This document shows, one piece after another, positions 37,501-52,500 of a DNA stretch of 64,000 nucleotides. Position 1 is the first letter of the stretch. Each line of letters starts with the position of its first letter. The DNA is from Macrosoma leucophasiata. Lineage: Eukaryota; Arthropoda; Insecta; Lepidoptera; Hedylidae. Below the pieces are notes generated by a model. It did not search any database. It had not been told where the DNA came from and worked only from the letters and a program-made list of their open reading frames with translations. The stretch is from assembly GCA_036365455.1 (NCBI GenBank), contig JAWQUS010000003.1:4856001-4920000 (forward strand). The letters are read 5' to 3'. The position numbers and the translations under genes are program-made.

Positions 37501-40500
37501 AATGTATAGTGAAATATTTTCTCTTTGGTAGAACTACAAAAGAGTCTGCGATGGCATACATCTATCTTTTTATAATTATTATTTACATCTGTAAGTATGG
37601 CTTATAATTAAAAATACTGAGTCTTGCTCTACAGTGTTTTCGTTAATTGCTAAGTGATTGCTTTCCTACGGCATTCGTTTACCGTATAATAGCGGTGAAT
37701 ACCAAGAAGGTAGAATGTAACAAATTGCCACCAAAACCTCTTTTGGCTTTCGATTGTATCTTAAAGCCTATTTATTCCACTGCTGAGTGCCTCCTCCCGA
37801 TTATTTAGTGATAACCGTATTCGACTTAACGTGCCTTCCGAAATATGGAAATGCCACTAATGCTCAATCCATCAGCGACCAAGATTGCATCAATACGTAA
37901 TGTTTTGTTATTTTGTAGAAGCTTTCTTATAAACTCTCCTCATCTGTATTTTTCGTATCTGTAATCCATTTTTGATGCTTTTGAAATGTCATTGAGTTGT
38001 ATACATTGAAATGTCACTGTGTTAGCAAACGAACAATTGCAAAATAACGATAGTACCCAGGTTTAATGATGGAGCTAGAACGTTGAATTGGATCCAAATT
38101 TTGAAAAACGTTGAAGCTTGTGAAAATGTTTATATGTTGTATATTATTTGAATAAGAATAGATTTATTATCATTACCTAATACTTGCTGCTAAATGGTAG
38201 TGTTCAGCACTATCGTGTTACGGTCAGGTGGTAATGTACGGCCCTGCAATTTCTAGCACAGATGCATAACATCTTAGGCCTTGGGAGTGGTAACTCATCT
38301 GCATTTTGATCTTGGTCTTAGTGTGGGTGTCTATAGGATGCAGTCATCATCTTGACATCAATGTGAACTGCATGCTCGTTTGCCCCTTTCTTTTACATAA
38401 AATAGATACCTCGTTGAATGCGACATAAATCTTAATAAATCTAAATTAATCGGTTTAGTGGTAGATTGACCACTAAACCGATTTCTCTGACATTTGTTAT
38501 AAGTACCTACTTTAATGGAAATCTAGCCATCATCAGATGGCATCAGAAGTTTGACATCAGAAATATCAACCAAATAGGTAGGTATATGAGATATGAGTAG
38601 ATCAATTGCGCTTGTGCCACCATAACGGCATTGAATATGAACCATAATTAAATGTTGTCTCTAATCGTGATAATAGCTTAAAATTCTATTATTCTTTTAA
38701 ATATTTTTAGCAGCATTTATATAAATAAGTATGAATTCATAAATAATCTCTATTAAATTGCCTTTAAGAAGATCAATAAAATATAGATATATCATGCCGA
38801 CCTAACAAATTGTAATTTCAACGCACATTACGATCCTCCGTCGTAACACTAATTACACAGATCGCTATCTAGTAAATTAACCAATAATTAATCAAGATCA
38901 TCAATCTAATATGTAATATGACCAGACAACTACAGCAGCGCTTTAGACGGTTGTATGATTACTTCAGGCAACTTAACCACTTCATTAGTTTATGCTTGTT
39001 TTCGAAATTCATTATTGATGGCATAGTTGAGGATTTAACGTATTTTTATAAATCGCTGTTTAGCTGTGAAACTCTTAGTAACAACGATATTATAGAAAAA
39101 GAAATTATAATATTAAAATCAAGTAACTATTGATTTTTTTATGTTATGGAAGTGGCAAACAAGCATGCAGTACACATTGATGTTAAGTGATGACTGCAGC
39201 CTATAGGCACACAAAAACCAGAGATACGATGCCACCTCTGATACCTTAGTTCTTATGTCTCTGTGATTGTTATTACGGAGCCAAACATTATCATCTAACT
39301 ATACCATTTGGCGGCAGATTTGGTAGGTAGTGAATGATGCCTGCACCCACTTACTACACTGGAACTTTACCACTAGTGAATATTGTTTTCTTCTTTCTTT
39401 CTAAGGTCTTTTAAAATGAGATCACTAACTTACTTAGGTATATCGTTTGGACTATAAGGGTGCATACCATCTTTGATGGTTTCACAAATAAAAGTCTCCC
39501 TTCTGTCAAATTTTAAAAATCAGTTGGCACATGTAATAGTTTTCAAATGTTGTTTTCAAGTCATTATAGGTTTTTAGGTGGGCTTTCAGCGTTCATATTT
39601 TTAGCAAGTATTATAGGAAACAATGTTACTGTTCCCACTTTAAAAAAATGCTATGAAAATAGGAATCCAACATAACAAAATTTCTATAACTTCTATACAA
39701 GTCTACGAACACTTCATTCTACTTTTGTATATTCTTAAGACGTGTATAAGTTACTTACCACTACTTACATATTATTATCATCAATGAGAACATGTTCGTT
39801 ACTGCCTCAATAAAATAAAAGTGGCACATAACATGACTAAGGATACATTAAATCTTGTTCAGTGACATTTTTATTCGTTGTCCTTTATTGTGTTTAAATC
39901 AGTATGTCTACTACAACTTATTTAACTTTACAATCAACGATGATCTCATTGGATTGGCAACGGTTTGCCGATTCATTCTAGTCTGTGCTCGCCTATTTAT
40001 TGTTGCTTACTGTTTTATACGATGAAATCACAAATAAATACCTTACTGATAGTAGGTAACTGATTTTGACATTAATGTATCAAATTTCTCTCTAAAGGCT
40101 GATTAACACACGTATCAGGTATACGGGTTACTAAAGGAGATGTTGCATAAATGTATGGACCTCCGGCCATGTATTGTACACAATATCATTAACAGACAAA
40201 ATCAATATAAAAACGTTTTCTACTGCATATATTCACTTATTTAGCTTTGTTTGCAGTTACAAAACATTATTTGCAGTTAGAATTGCAACTCAAAACCAAG
40301 ATGGCGAATATGGCGGGCGATGTCATTTTGACAAATTCCACTAATATTCATATTGAAAATGATAAAATCGTTTGAATTAAATGTGGTGGTAACTCTAAAA
40401 TATATTCTTGAATAAATTAATTGTATTTTTTTCGGATTCTTCTTTAATTTACCCATTTTTTGAGGTAGTGTACGAACCAGAGCCGAGCTCGCAACATCTC

Positions 40501-43500
40501 CTTTTAATTTCATTTTGTGTGATTAATTGCATATGTTTCGGAGAATACAGGCGAGAAGTTGAACAATAAAACTAAGACTATAAAACTAGCTGCAGTTTGT
40601 TAAGTTTGAGTCTAGTATCTGTCTCTTCTCCACTTCTAAAACTTTTTTGAAGGGTTAAATCATTTTATGGTCAAAATTGTAAGCCTTTTGCATCATATCT
40701 TGTGGACTTAACAAGACTCACATTAAAAACAGACATTTATGAAAAATACGAACAGACTATAAAACTATTAAAACTAGCTCCTCATAATCTTATTGAAATA
40801 CTTAAATGCACACGCTCTAATCCGATCACGTGAAAACAAATAGATGACAGCATAATCCGCATTGAGAATCCTATCAGCCAAGCCAAGTTCCTACATTTTA
40901 TAATTGCCTCCCGCACTAATCTAGGCTTAACATCTTCAAGAACAAATTTTGCGACGGACAAGTATCGAAGAGCTGTGTAAAGAGAGACAGATATTATAGG
41001 ATTTAAGTACTATTTAAAGGCAAAAGTGCCATTGGCGAGTAATCTCCATTTCTTGGTAGACAGTAATATAGTTTGGTCTAATCTGATTAGGTATCTTCAC
41101 ATTGCTTGCAATAACATAAGAATATTTAAATTTTTTCCCTATATTTCTTACTAGCTGTTGTCCGCGGCTTCGCCCGCGTGGAGGTCGTTTTATAAATAAC
41201 TAAGCCTAGCTCTAGCTAGCCTATGTTCTTTCTCAAAGTCAGCTCTATCTCTGTACCAAATTTCATTAAAATCGGTTCAGTCGTTTGGACGTGAAAAGGT
41301 AACAGACAGACAGACAGAGTTACTTTCGCATTTATAATATTAGTAGGGATATATAATATATATATATATATATGATTTTATTTTGTAATCAATTTTATAT
41401 GATGCACTCATTTTGTAACACCCAAGGAAAAATAGTCGATATTGCAAATCCTATTATCCAAGAGTTTGCACATGGTTTACTAAGGCTTACAAAAGCCTTG
41501 TTACTGTCTTAAAACAGTGCAGAACACTCTTCCTGTATATTATAATATTGAATTATTATTTAAAGCTGAGGTTTAGCTTTTAACCAGCATTATACACTTT
41601 GGTCCCTGTCGTAAGATTTCTCGTAACACTAACTCAACAAACAAGGTATCTAGTATATTTTTTCTAAACGGTTATCGCGATGTGTTCAACCGGTGCTTTG
41701 GTTAATCACCAAAGGAAGAGTTGAGGGGTTACAAATAGGCTATAAGGCTTTCCATAATCATAATCTTTGGTTCGGCGTAATCATAAAATTACTGGTGGTA
41801 GAGCTCCAGTGACGGAGCTCGCGGGCGTAGGCACCACCGCATTACCTAATATACTTGCCGCTAATGCCGGTAGTGTTCAGCACTATCGTGTTCCGGTCAG
41901 GTGGTAATGTACGGCCCTGCAATTTCCGGCACAGAGGCATAACACCTTAGGCCTTAGGAGTGGTAACGCATCTGCATTTTTACCTCTGGTCATTGTGTGG
42001 GTGTCTATAGGCTGCAGTCATCACTTAACATCAATGTGAACTGTATGTTTGGTTGCCACTTTTAAAACATAAAAAAAAAATCATAAATATGGGCTCTATA
42101 GTAGTGTATAGGTATTCCCTTGACGATTTAACTTACATGAAAAAAGATGTAACCATAAAATAGTTCTTGTGTAGGCATTACTCTTGTGCATTGGTACTTA
42201 GTAAAACACCCGGGACAATAAACCTAGCTATGCTGTATCATTGGGGCCTATAAATTAATCATAAAACCATAGTACCAGACAATACTTCTTGAGCATTTAA
42301 GAACTTTTATGGAAAGGGTCATCAGTCCATCAATCGAGGGTTTTTATTGAATGGTTTCTTAAAGTATGGGTAAACATATAACTAATATGCGAAATAATAT
42401 AAAACAATTATTAAGGGTAAAAGCGACTTCTTTACGATATTCAATAAACTGCAAAGTCTATTATATCGGTTGCCTAACTAGCATAGTTGGCAATAGATGG
42501 CGCTGCTGCTACCATAAAGCAATGCAATAAATGTGAAGGAAAGATTTGACAAATCGGGCAGGACTTCAGTAGCTCAATTGGAAGAGCGGCTGGACTAGAT
42601 TCCCAGTAGGCCGCGAGTTCGAGTCTCGTCTGAAGTCAAATTTTTCTTTCCATTTTCCTTTAAATAAAATATATTTCACAAGCATGTGTTAATGCGAAAT
42701 AATATTAAACAATATATCTAATTCCCCTATTTTCATGGGACTCAGCATTATATTTTTACAATTTATTGCACACAATGTAGGATGACGGTCTTTCTCTTTG
42801 TCTTGCTAGATCCTGTAAATGCGTTGTCATGGGTTGTTGAAGCTTTATACTCAAATCATTCCCAAAATTTTAAGCAATATTACGTATTGCTGGCTAACTA
42901 CTTAACTGAAGTTATACTTCCCAACTTAAACAAGTAGGCATACTACGATTTGAAAAAAACCAAGTTATAATTTAATGATCTTGTATTTTTTTTCGTTCAG
43001 TGTACATTAGCACCCAAATAAAAAAATGGCATTTTCTACCAATAAGCTTGTTTTGAAGCAAGACGTGTCGTAACATCTGGAAGTAGTGAAAATCTAATCA
43101 TAGAATTTCATTTAGTGTTTGTGGAGTCGAGGTAAACAGGACAAAGATGCTTTTACATCACACTTCTCAAGTAAAAAAATAGTACTATTTTTTCGAATAT
43201 TTCACATCGTCAGATGCAATTTGTTTTGAAACAGTATTACCACAGTATAATTAACACGTTCGTTTTCTTTAGACTGTGGTATTACGATTTAATTGAAGGC
43301 AATAGCGATGGTTAGAGAATAATTATTGCCTGTACTTTAGGGATTACCTACATATTGTTAATCTGTAGAAGTAATCTCATTACTTATAACCGAGTTAAAA
43401 AAACGCGTCTGCCATGTATTATTATGATAAGGGTTAAATTACAAAGCCCAGCCTTAAAAATAATACAATTTTAAAAATATATTGTACGGAAATGTTTTCT

Positions 43501-46500
43501 ATACTTACTTCATTCTTCAATGCAAAATGAATCCATAGATTAATTTTTCGTCTCAAAGGCTGACGCATGAGCAAAAACAAAAAGTTTGAGGTAAAATTTG
43601 GGGGCTCCTTCCCACGCACATATTACCCCTTCCCCTGTACGATTAATACGGTAGATTCTAAAATACACGTCACAAAGAACACACGAGCAAAATAAACGAC
43701 ATTTCCCTCAGTAAGCCCTACAAACCTTTCATGATTCCCAGCGACCAGTCGATCTTTGGAGCACCCAGAACTGGAGGCCCGTTGCGGACCGCCCGTCCCT
43801 GCCGCCGCCAACTTAGCAGAGAATATTATGAAATACTCGTAATATTACGTATAGAATGGACACTTCGACGTCCCGCCCGATTTCCCTGCCTCACCCAACC
43901 TCCCCCCCTCTTATGGGCGACGTTTGCTTTGGTTTGGTATTCTCTACGTGCTACGTACACAGGTAGGTGCACGTGTAAATGCATGTCACTGATGGAATTA
44001 TGGCGGAGTGTCCGCGGTGTGACCTTAGTCCGCCACTGTCTCAAAGTCTGATTTGCTAAGCTATAAGGCATTTAGGTATAACTTTAACTCTCGGAGTTGA
44101 GCGACCACTGGAACCGCCTGTGGTTACTTAAAGTATTTTCAGCACATTATCGAAGTTATGAAAAGTCTAGAGTTATCTCTTTATATCACGATACGATTAC
44201 GTTTCTAAAAAAGGCTGTTGTTGTTCTTGATAAAGCTTACTATTACGTAACTTTACGACTATTTCCCGAAGGGATGCAGAGGTATATGCATGCATACAAT
44301 CATACTGTTCGTTTCCACGATTCGTTCGTGACATTTTGTCACAATAGGCGGTGATCCTATTGCCATCTCCGGGCTCATTACCAAACTCAGAGGGTAGCAG
44401 GCGGAAGTTTGCCCTTCTGAAAAATCGAAAAATCGTGATAGCCCTAACCGCCATTCCACAGCGTATCATCAAGTGGCTGGCTATCAATAGTCCTGAGGAA
44501 ATTAGAAATACCGAATACAAAACTGGCAAAGTACCCATGTTCTTTAATAAAGACAATAATAATTGCAGTTTTATTCTTTAGACATTCACATACCATGATA
44601 CAGGAATAGGATTGTAAGGCCTACAGATATTTGTTTCGGGTCTGGGTGTTTGTGTATGTGTTGTGTGTGTACAACGGCACCCACGACAATACACGACATA
44701 ACTACCTACCTGCTTATAAAAACTGGCTGGAAATGGATTCTAAACATAAAATAAATTTTTAAGTTCTTATTGCAATTGTATGTACCTTTATTGTTAATGT
44801 TATTATACCTCAATAGGAATTTGGAAGAAAACTGTAAGAATATATGTATATAATATATTTATTATGTTTCTAGCATCATCTTGGAGCAACAATCGTACTT
44901 AAAGATGGACAATAGAACACGTTTTGTAGTTTTTACAAATAATTGAAATGTCAATGACTCGATCCGTATGATCCCCGTCCATTAGCTATGTAATTAAAGT
45001 AATTAACAAGTGGAGTCGCGTGACTATCCTCGCCCAGCGATTCCTGAATGAGCTAAGCGAGCGCTAAAATGTTGCTTCGTGTTGTATTGGTTCCACTATT
45101 GTTGTACCTTTTATTTCATACGCTTTTAATTTACTTGTTTTATTTTTCAGATTAAAAACGTATTTTATACTTAGTTCAAAAATAACTAATCTATGGGTAT
45201 AGTTCAGTTATTTTTTTAACATTAAAATTACCTATACTGCATGAAAATTGTTTGGGGTAGGTACTTACTTGTACCTTTTTCTTTAAATTCTCAAAACTTT
45301 ATGTACTTATCTTATAATTATATGAGTTAGATCAAGCTGTATACGCGTCATGAGCATAGGGTTAGGTAGGTTTAATTTTTAAATCGTTTTCGTTACGAAG
45401 TGAAATAAACTATCCAAACTGTTAAACCAATTATAAGAGCTGACGTGAAAATCATGAGCGTGACAATTATTTATTTACATTGCTATGATGCAATTGTTTC
45501 CTATGTCAATTTTTTATTCGCAGTTAATAAATGAATAATTATGCAACATTTTAGCGGCGGCACGCGCCCAGACTAACATTCAAGCGGCGCGCACGGCGCG
45601 TGTGCACGCTCCCTTAGTTTATTTACCAACGTACCGGTACATTTGAATATTCCTATTAATTTTACCGGTATTTTGTTTAACGCGTATTTCGAAGATAATC
45701 TGTGAGTGGTGTTATGTGTGTGTATCATGGCATAATTTACTCGTATCGCGTCATTCGATGACTATGAATTGGTGAGTTGTAATTGGTTGTATGAGTGCAA
45801 GTACTATTAGTTTAATATAGTATACCTACTTAGTGCAATAATGATCACCTACATTAAGATTAAAGATAATACCTAATAATATACGAATATATGTATAGGT
45901 ACAATCTGACAGGATAAGTCAGATGATAAGTAAGTATGATCGTAGGTATACGCACTGATCTGTTTTCAGTGGGTAATGAAAATTAACAGCGTCCAAATTT
46001 CTTAAAATTAGTGGAAACAAAACTCACGCCTTTCATTGAAAAACCAATATAGCAAATAGCAATCCACGTTCCTTTTTGTAGGTACACCGTGTGCTGTGTT
46101 AATGTTACGTTCTAAACACAGATAATGAAGAAAACATGCAAACAAAATTTGACTTCGGTTAGGGATCGAACCTCGAACCAGCCCCTCCGAAGGGGCTTCG
46201 ATTGCTTACTGGTAAAGCTGCTGCACCTGTTATGAATTATTGGTGGCTAATGTTAGACTCAATTTAAACTATATTTTTAACATCAAGCTAAATTAAGAAT
46301 CTTTACTTAGTAACAATTTGTTATTTAGTTTAAATTGTGCATTATTTACAAAATATACGTAGCTGAACTATGCTGAACATAAAATCACGTAGTATTTAAC
46401 TGAATCTAGGTCTATTTAGTTGCAAAACGTTCTGTTGTCACTCATCACTCTGCTATTTCCTCTGATATCATTATCGATGTGTTGTTTCCTATTAAATTGA

Positions 46501-49500
46501 CTAACGTTTCATGAAATTTGATAAAGGTTGCAAATGCGTTGATTGTGTTCAATAAGAATACTTGATTTAATTTTATTAATATGTATGGAATTGTGGGTAA
46601 TATCATGCCTACGTATTTTGTGTTTTTTTTATGTAATGTAAGTGGCAAACAAGCATCCACTTTACATTGATGTTAAGTGATGACTGCAGCCTATAGACAC
46701 CCACACAAAGACCAAGGTCAAAGTGCAGATGCGTTACCACTCCTGAAGCCCAAGGTGTTACGCCTCTGTGCCGGATATTACAGGGCCGTACATTACCACC
46801 TGACCGGAACACGATAGTGCTAAACACTACCATTTAACGGCATGCATGATTGTTTGTCACTTCCATAACATAAAAAAAAATATTTACTTGCCATCAATAT
46901 GAACTGTTTGTTTGCCACTTCAAGACAGAAAAAATTGGTAATGAGTGTTATTTTTCATATCAAATGTCCTCAATACAACTCATCATTCAATGATTGTCGG
47001 AGGCTGCGTAACAATAGGTTGCCGAGATGTATAGGAACCACGCTCTGGTGACCACACATCTGATTTGCATGCTATAACCGAATAATTATGGTTAATTGCT
47101 AGCGTGTGCTATTTCGCAAGTCGCCTTGTTCAATCATTTTGTACAATTAAAACTGGAAATCCGTTTAGATTAACATTATGTGGAAATTGTGGATGGTGCA
47201 TACTTTAAGGCTAGCAGTCCAGCATAAAGGCGCGGGTCTACCGCAGCGCATGGAGAGGTTGCGTTCGTGTATTAAGCTTCGCTTTTATGTAATTGTATGC
47301 GGTAGTGTCCACTGCAACCCACGAAGTGACACATGAATTGACGTCATTGATACATGCGTGACTAGCTCGAATAGGCGGTTACACTGCAATATCTTTGTAT
47401 TGCAGTGGAACGTGCGTAGCCTCCGTGAGCCGTGCCACGCCACGCTATACATTATTCGTGGGTCTTCATCTACTCCAGTGGAAACATTGACCCACGTTGT
47501 CAAACAAATTAATACACGCAGCTAAAATGCGCCGCATATCCGTGCACAGCATGCGTCGCGATGGGCCCGCGCCTTAAAGATAGCACGACGCCATGTCCTT
47601 ACTTTCTATACAATATAGTATAAAGTAATACTTTACTGGTGGCAGAGTTCCAGTGTCAGAGCTCCGTATTACCTTATCTGTATTTGGCGGTAGATGTCTC
47701 CAAATGGCAGTGTTCAGCACTATTATTCTATTCCGGATAGAGTAGGTTATGTGCGGCCCTGTAATAGCACCTTACAGGTAAGTCTCAGGTGGCAATGCGT
47801 CTGCATATTGATCTCTGGTTTTTGTGCAGATATCTAAAGGCTGCAGTTACTTACCATCAACGTGAACTGCACACATTGTTAGCTTTACTTTCATAAAAGA
47901 GGTATGTAACGATGGTGACAAACACACAGGTCACACTTTTTTGAGTCAATAAATGCAACCTATAAGCCTACCTTTAAGTTATGTTGTCAATACAGGGAAC
48001 TAGTTGTTGGTCAAAACATACTCGTAATACGAATAACATCGCAATTGAATTGTGCCGCTGTATTACTTTAGCCAAAACACATACATATACCTACACACAG
48101 TCACCAAGTGGAATGTAAAATTTCCAACAACAAAAATCAAACTGCTCATTTAACAAATAACTATTTACGAACACCCTATCCTTAATAATCTTAAACATCC
48201 AATAATAACTTTGTACAATCACCATATACGAAAAAAGAAATTGTAATAACATAGATGCTTGACTGACAACGCTACGAATGAAAACAACTCATACATTAGG
48301 TATATCAAGCAAATGAAGAGCAATTTTCCATCTCACCATTTAGGTAGGCCATTTGATATGCCAGTTTAGTAAGTATGTTTTCCTTTATTTTTTCCTTCGA
48401 ACCGAACAAAATTGGATTATAAGACAAGCGCTTTTACACGTAATCGAAACGTCATTATAATCGCATCAAACATGGTATAAAACACGCTCCTGTTTTTTGT
48501 ATGAACGCGCTAATCTGGATTTCGCTACATACCGGATAGAGTTTCGGGGGCTTTAACGTTAATAATATACCGGAATATTTACAAGAGGCATATTGTATAA
48601 TCTGCCGCCAAATGGTTCAGCACTATTGTGTACCGGTTAGATGGTAGTATGGTCCCCTAAAAACTATCACAAACGCAAAACAACTTAGACCTCAGGTTTT
48701 ATCGATGTCTGCGAAAATTAATACGAAAAGTCAGAGTCAAACTGTTTATTTATCATTTATGATTTCAAGCATCATTTATGATAATGTCAGAAATTAATAA
48801 CTATGTTACACTAGCTGACCCGGCAAAACTTCGTTTTGCCTCAGAATGAAATAAATAAGGTGTCAAAGATTTGATAGATTCGAACTATTTGTATGGCAAA
48901 ATAAAATTTTGGTTTTTACTGTTTCCCCTTCAATTTCTTCATATTTTCTTACCCTACCTTGACTTCGAAAAATCATTCAAACCCAAAATTAGCCAAATCG
49001 GTAAAGCCGTTCTCGAGTTTTAGCGAGACTAACGAACAGCAATTGATTTTTACAACTATGTTAAACTTAGGTGAATACAATAGATACACATGACAATTTA
49101 TAACTGTAAAATTGAGAATCAATAATGTCACGGAGAATAAATATATATACACTTATGTATATATCAGTAGAATGTCTCATTTCCTCTTTTACAAACTGAT
49201 AACAAAGAAGTGAGGAACAGAAAAGGAGGTTGTACTAGTTTGGGTCTTGGGGCGTTTCGGTCCGCTCGTGTTTCGTCCCGCGGACCGAAACGCCTATAAG
49301 CATTTTATTCATGGGGATATTTGGCCCACAAATGGAAAGTGGACCGAATCGCCCAAGAGTTCTTCTTAAATGGGTAGATTCGGTCCAATTATATTGTCAT
49401 GTACAGTCGAATACAAAGAAATGCTTTCGTTCACCAATTATTTGAGTTTTTTTAAGTGATTGATAATATACTACAGATGATTAATGTTTTGTGTGTGTGT

Positions 49501-52500
49501 AATATATTTAATTTGATTTATTTGTTTAAGTTTATTTTTGTGTAGGTAATTATAAATAAATATAAATTTTATCATAATACATTGCATTTTATTTATTTTT
49601 TTGTAACCAACTGTACTTAAATCTTTCAAATCAGGTATTCATATCGGGTCGAATCGCCCTGTAATAATAAAAATATGGGGCGATTCGTCCCGCGGACCGA
49701 ATCGACCCATTCAGAAGGCATTGTTAGGCGTTTCGGTCCGCGGGACGAAACACGAGCGGACCGAAACGCCCCAAGACCCTACTAGTTTTGTTATACTAGT
49801 TTTATTTTAGTAAGTGCCAGTGTAAACATATGTTCTTACTTTTTTAAGTCTCATTGTAAAAGAACTTATATGTGTGTATGAGATTAAATAAAGATCTTTA
49901 AACCGAAAAGGAAAAAGAAAAAAGAAGATTGTATAATTTTTGTATCAAAAATTAACAGAATTGTTTATGAATTAGGGCTCGGGCTAGTGACACTGTTTGT
50001 GTAGAGCTTGTTATCTTCTCTCACGATGGCACATTTTACCAAAGTGACGAAAATAGTGTGATGTTGATATACCTAATATTACCTCCGAATAGAATTTTGC
50101 TTTAGGCGTGTTGTCTTTTATGATAGCTATGACGCTCTACCATTATACATTGTCTCTTATATTATTAGTAACAAGGTGGTTTTCAAACGCATGTTATTTC
50201 TACTTAGTACATAAGTAGCAAATAGAAATAGAAATAGAAAATATTTTTATTTCGAATAGATCTTTACAGATACTTTCAAAACGTCAATAAATCATAAACT
50301 ACCTAGAGCGAATAACCATTACATATAGTAAAGAAAAATCATATATTAATAGTAAATTAAAAATTAAAATTTAAACTATTTGGTTAAAACATAATAATCA
50401 TAAAATTTTTCAATTCCTTCAATGATAATAAATGAAGAAAAAGAAAAACTTATTCGTCAAGATCAATGTTATTCACTTAGCAGAGTTCCAAGTGCAGTCA
50501 CTACTGAGAAGAACTCCGCTACCCAACAAACTCAGTAAGAGCTCTTTTAAATGAAAGCTTAAATCTAGTACAGATTATCGTGAAAAATCAAATAATGTCA
50601 ACGTCCATAGCATAGATGCAAATAAACTGCTATCTACTAAATGTGATGTAGCCCCTGCAAACCAGAACAGACCAGTCCCCACCAACAGCACCCGTTCACG
50701 AGTATGACGCATGTGACAGCCATTGCCCTCCTCGACTTAAAATTCGTTTGTGAAATGTGCAAGTTCATTCAGGATGATGTTATGTTTTCATGGACACTTG
50801 TTATTTACTAGTATTTACTATAGAATATAAAAACACGAAATGTTTTTTTATATAATGACGATTACAAACAAGCAACTTACGTGGATTCAAGTGATGAATG
50901 CAGTCTATAGAACGTAAAAAACGTAACTTCACGCCTGTAATCCCCGAAGGGGTAGGCAGAGGTAGGTAAATGCATGCATTCAAGCATACATGCAAACACC
51001 CACGATTCGCCGGTTACGTTTTGGCCCATGTAACAGGTGGCGAGCATGTTGACATCTCCGGGCCCATTACCAAACTTTGAGGTACTGGGAAATTTCCAGA
51101 AAATGGAAAAATCCCAATAGAACCAGAGATAAAGGCTTTTTCACCATTATCTCTGATAACCCCCTACCCGGGAATCGAACCCAGGACCTCAGCGTAGTAG
51201 TAGTTGCCTGCTACCACTAGGCTACCGAGGCAGTCTATAGACATCTACAAATCTGCAGTCAAACTTCAGAGACGTTACCAACCCTGAAGCCTAAGTTGTA
51301 TTTCTCCAGTGATAGATAGGTACCTACCTATGACGGAGTCATACATTACCAATATTACTATCTAAGCGGAATACGATAGTGTTGAACAATACCATTTGCC
51401 ACTCCACCAGCAGTAGAATAAGGAGCATCATCACGTTTTAGATCATACTTGTAACTACTTCGGGTATGTATGTTTTATTAGTGACTAGCTGTTGCCCGCG
51501 GCTTCTCCCGCGTGGATGTCGTTTTATATATAACTAAGTAGCCTATGTTCTTTCTCAAAGTCAGCTCTATCTCTGTACCGATTTTCATTAAAATCGGGTT
51601 CAGTCGTTTGGTTGTGAAAAGGTAACAGACAGACAGAGTTACTTTCGCTTTTATAATATTAGTAGGGAAGTAGGGATTCTAGTTTAATTAGTTAATTTTG
51701 TTTTACAGAATTTTGCATCGCCATTTTATTAAAACTTTAGTTCGGTACACAAACGAATTTTAAATAGCGTAATTTGATACTCTTTATTAAGATATAAACT
51801 ATAAAAGAATTCAAACGTTATGAATTAATGATTTGACTAATCAAACATAATAAAGATACCGGTATATTCTCAATTTCACAGCATGCCCATAGATGAAACA
51901 CCGGTGATTATCGTAAGTTTAAAATGATATTGTTTTTTTATAACAACGAGAAGTTAGTTATAAAAAACAAGATGATCAATAAAATCATTGAAACGCTAGA
52001 AAAAGTGAAAGCCACACAATTATGGTGTTGCATATTTGAATTCTAATGAGTATTTTGAACTAGATACCTATATTCGTAGCATCAGACTTGAATTAAGCAA
52101 GAAATGCCTAGATGTTTGGTCTCACATTATTCACCTACAAGTATTTAGGCCCAAGTTTTCATTTCCCCCTTATGAGAAATACCTTTAAAAGATACTATAG
52201 TACATATACTCTTGTTGACCTTTATACTTATGTACTAGTTGACCCGGCAAACTTCGTACCGCTTTGTATGGTAAAATTTAATAGTTGTTTTCAGTATTTT
52301 CCTTGCAATATCTTTATATTTTCTTACCTTTTCAATCTTCTTTGAAGTTGGCCAAATCGGTAAGGCCGTTCTCGAGTTTTAGTGAGACTTCACGTTTTTT
52401 ATTGAAGAGCTGTGCTCTTGTTGTTCTGTATTGCAGCCCTTCATGTTTTATTTCTTCTGATAGTAATATTTAAGGCATTAAGTCCGCCGTATGTACGATA

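Noticed and set aside
40277..40513. - strand frame starting MKLKGDVASSALVRTLPQ, resembling a first exon
   Set aside because: No homology, promoter or splice support; kept out of the gene list.
43731..44071. GC-rich overlapping frames on both strands
   Set aside because: No recognisable protein; the block ends in a hAT-like terminus, so it is probably repeat debris, but its other end was not found.
44197..44556. 119-codon - strand frame
   Set aside because: It overlaps a decayed tRNA-derived SINE and has no motif.
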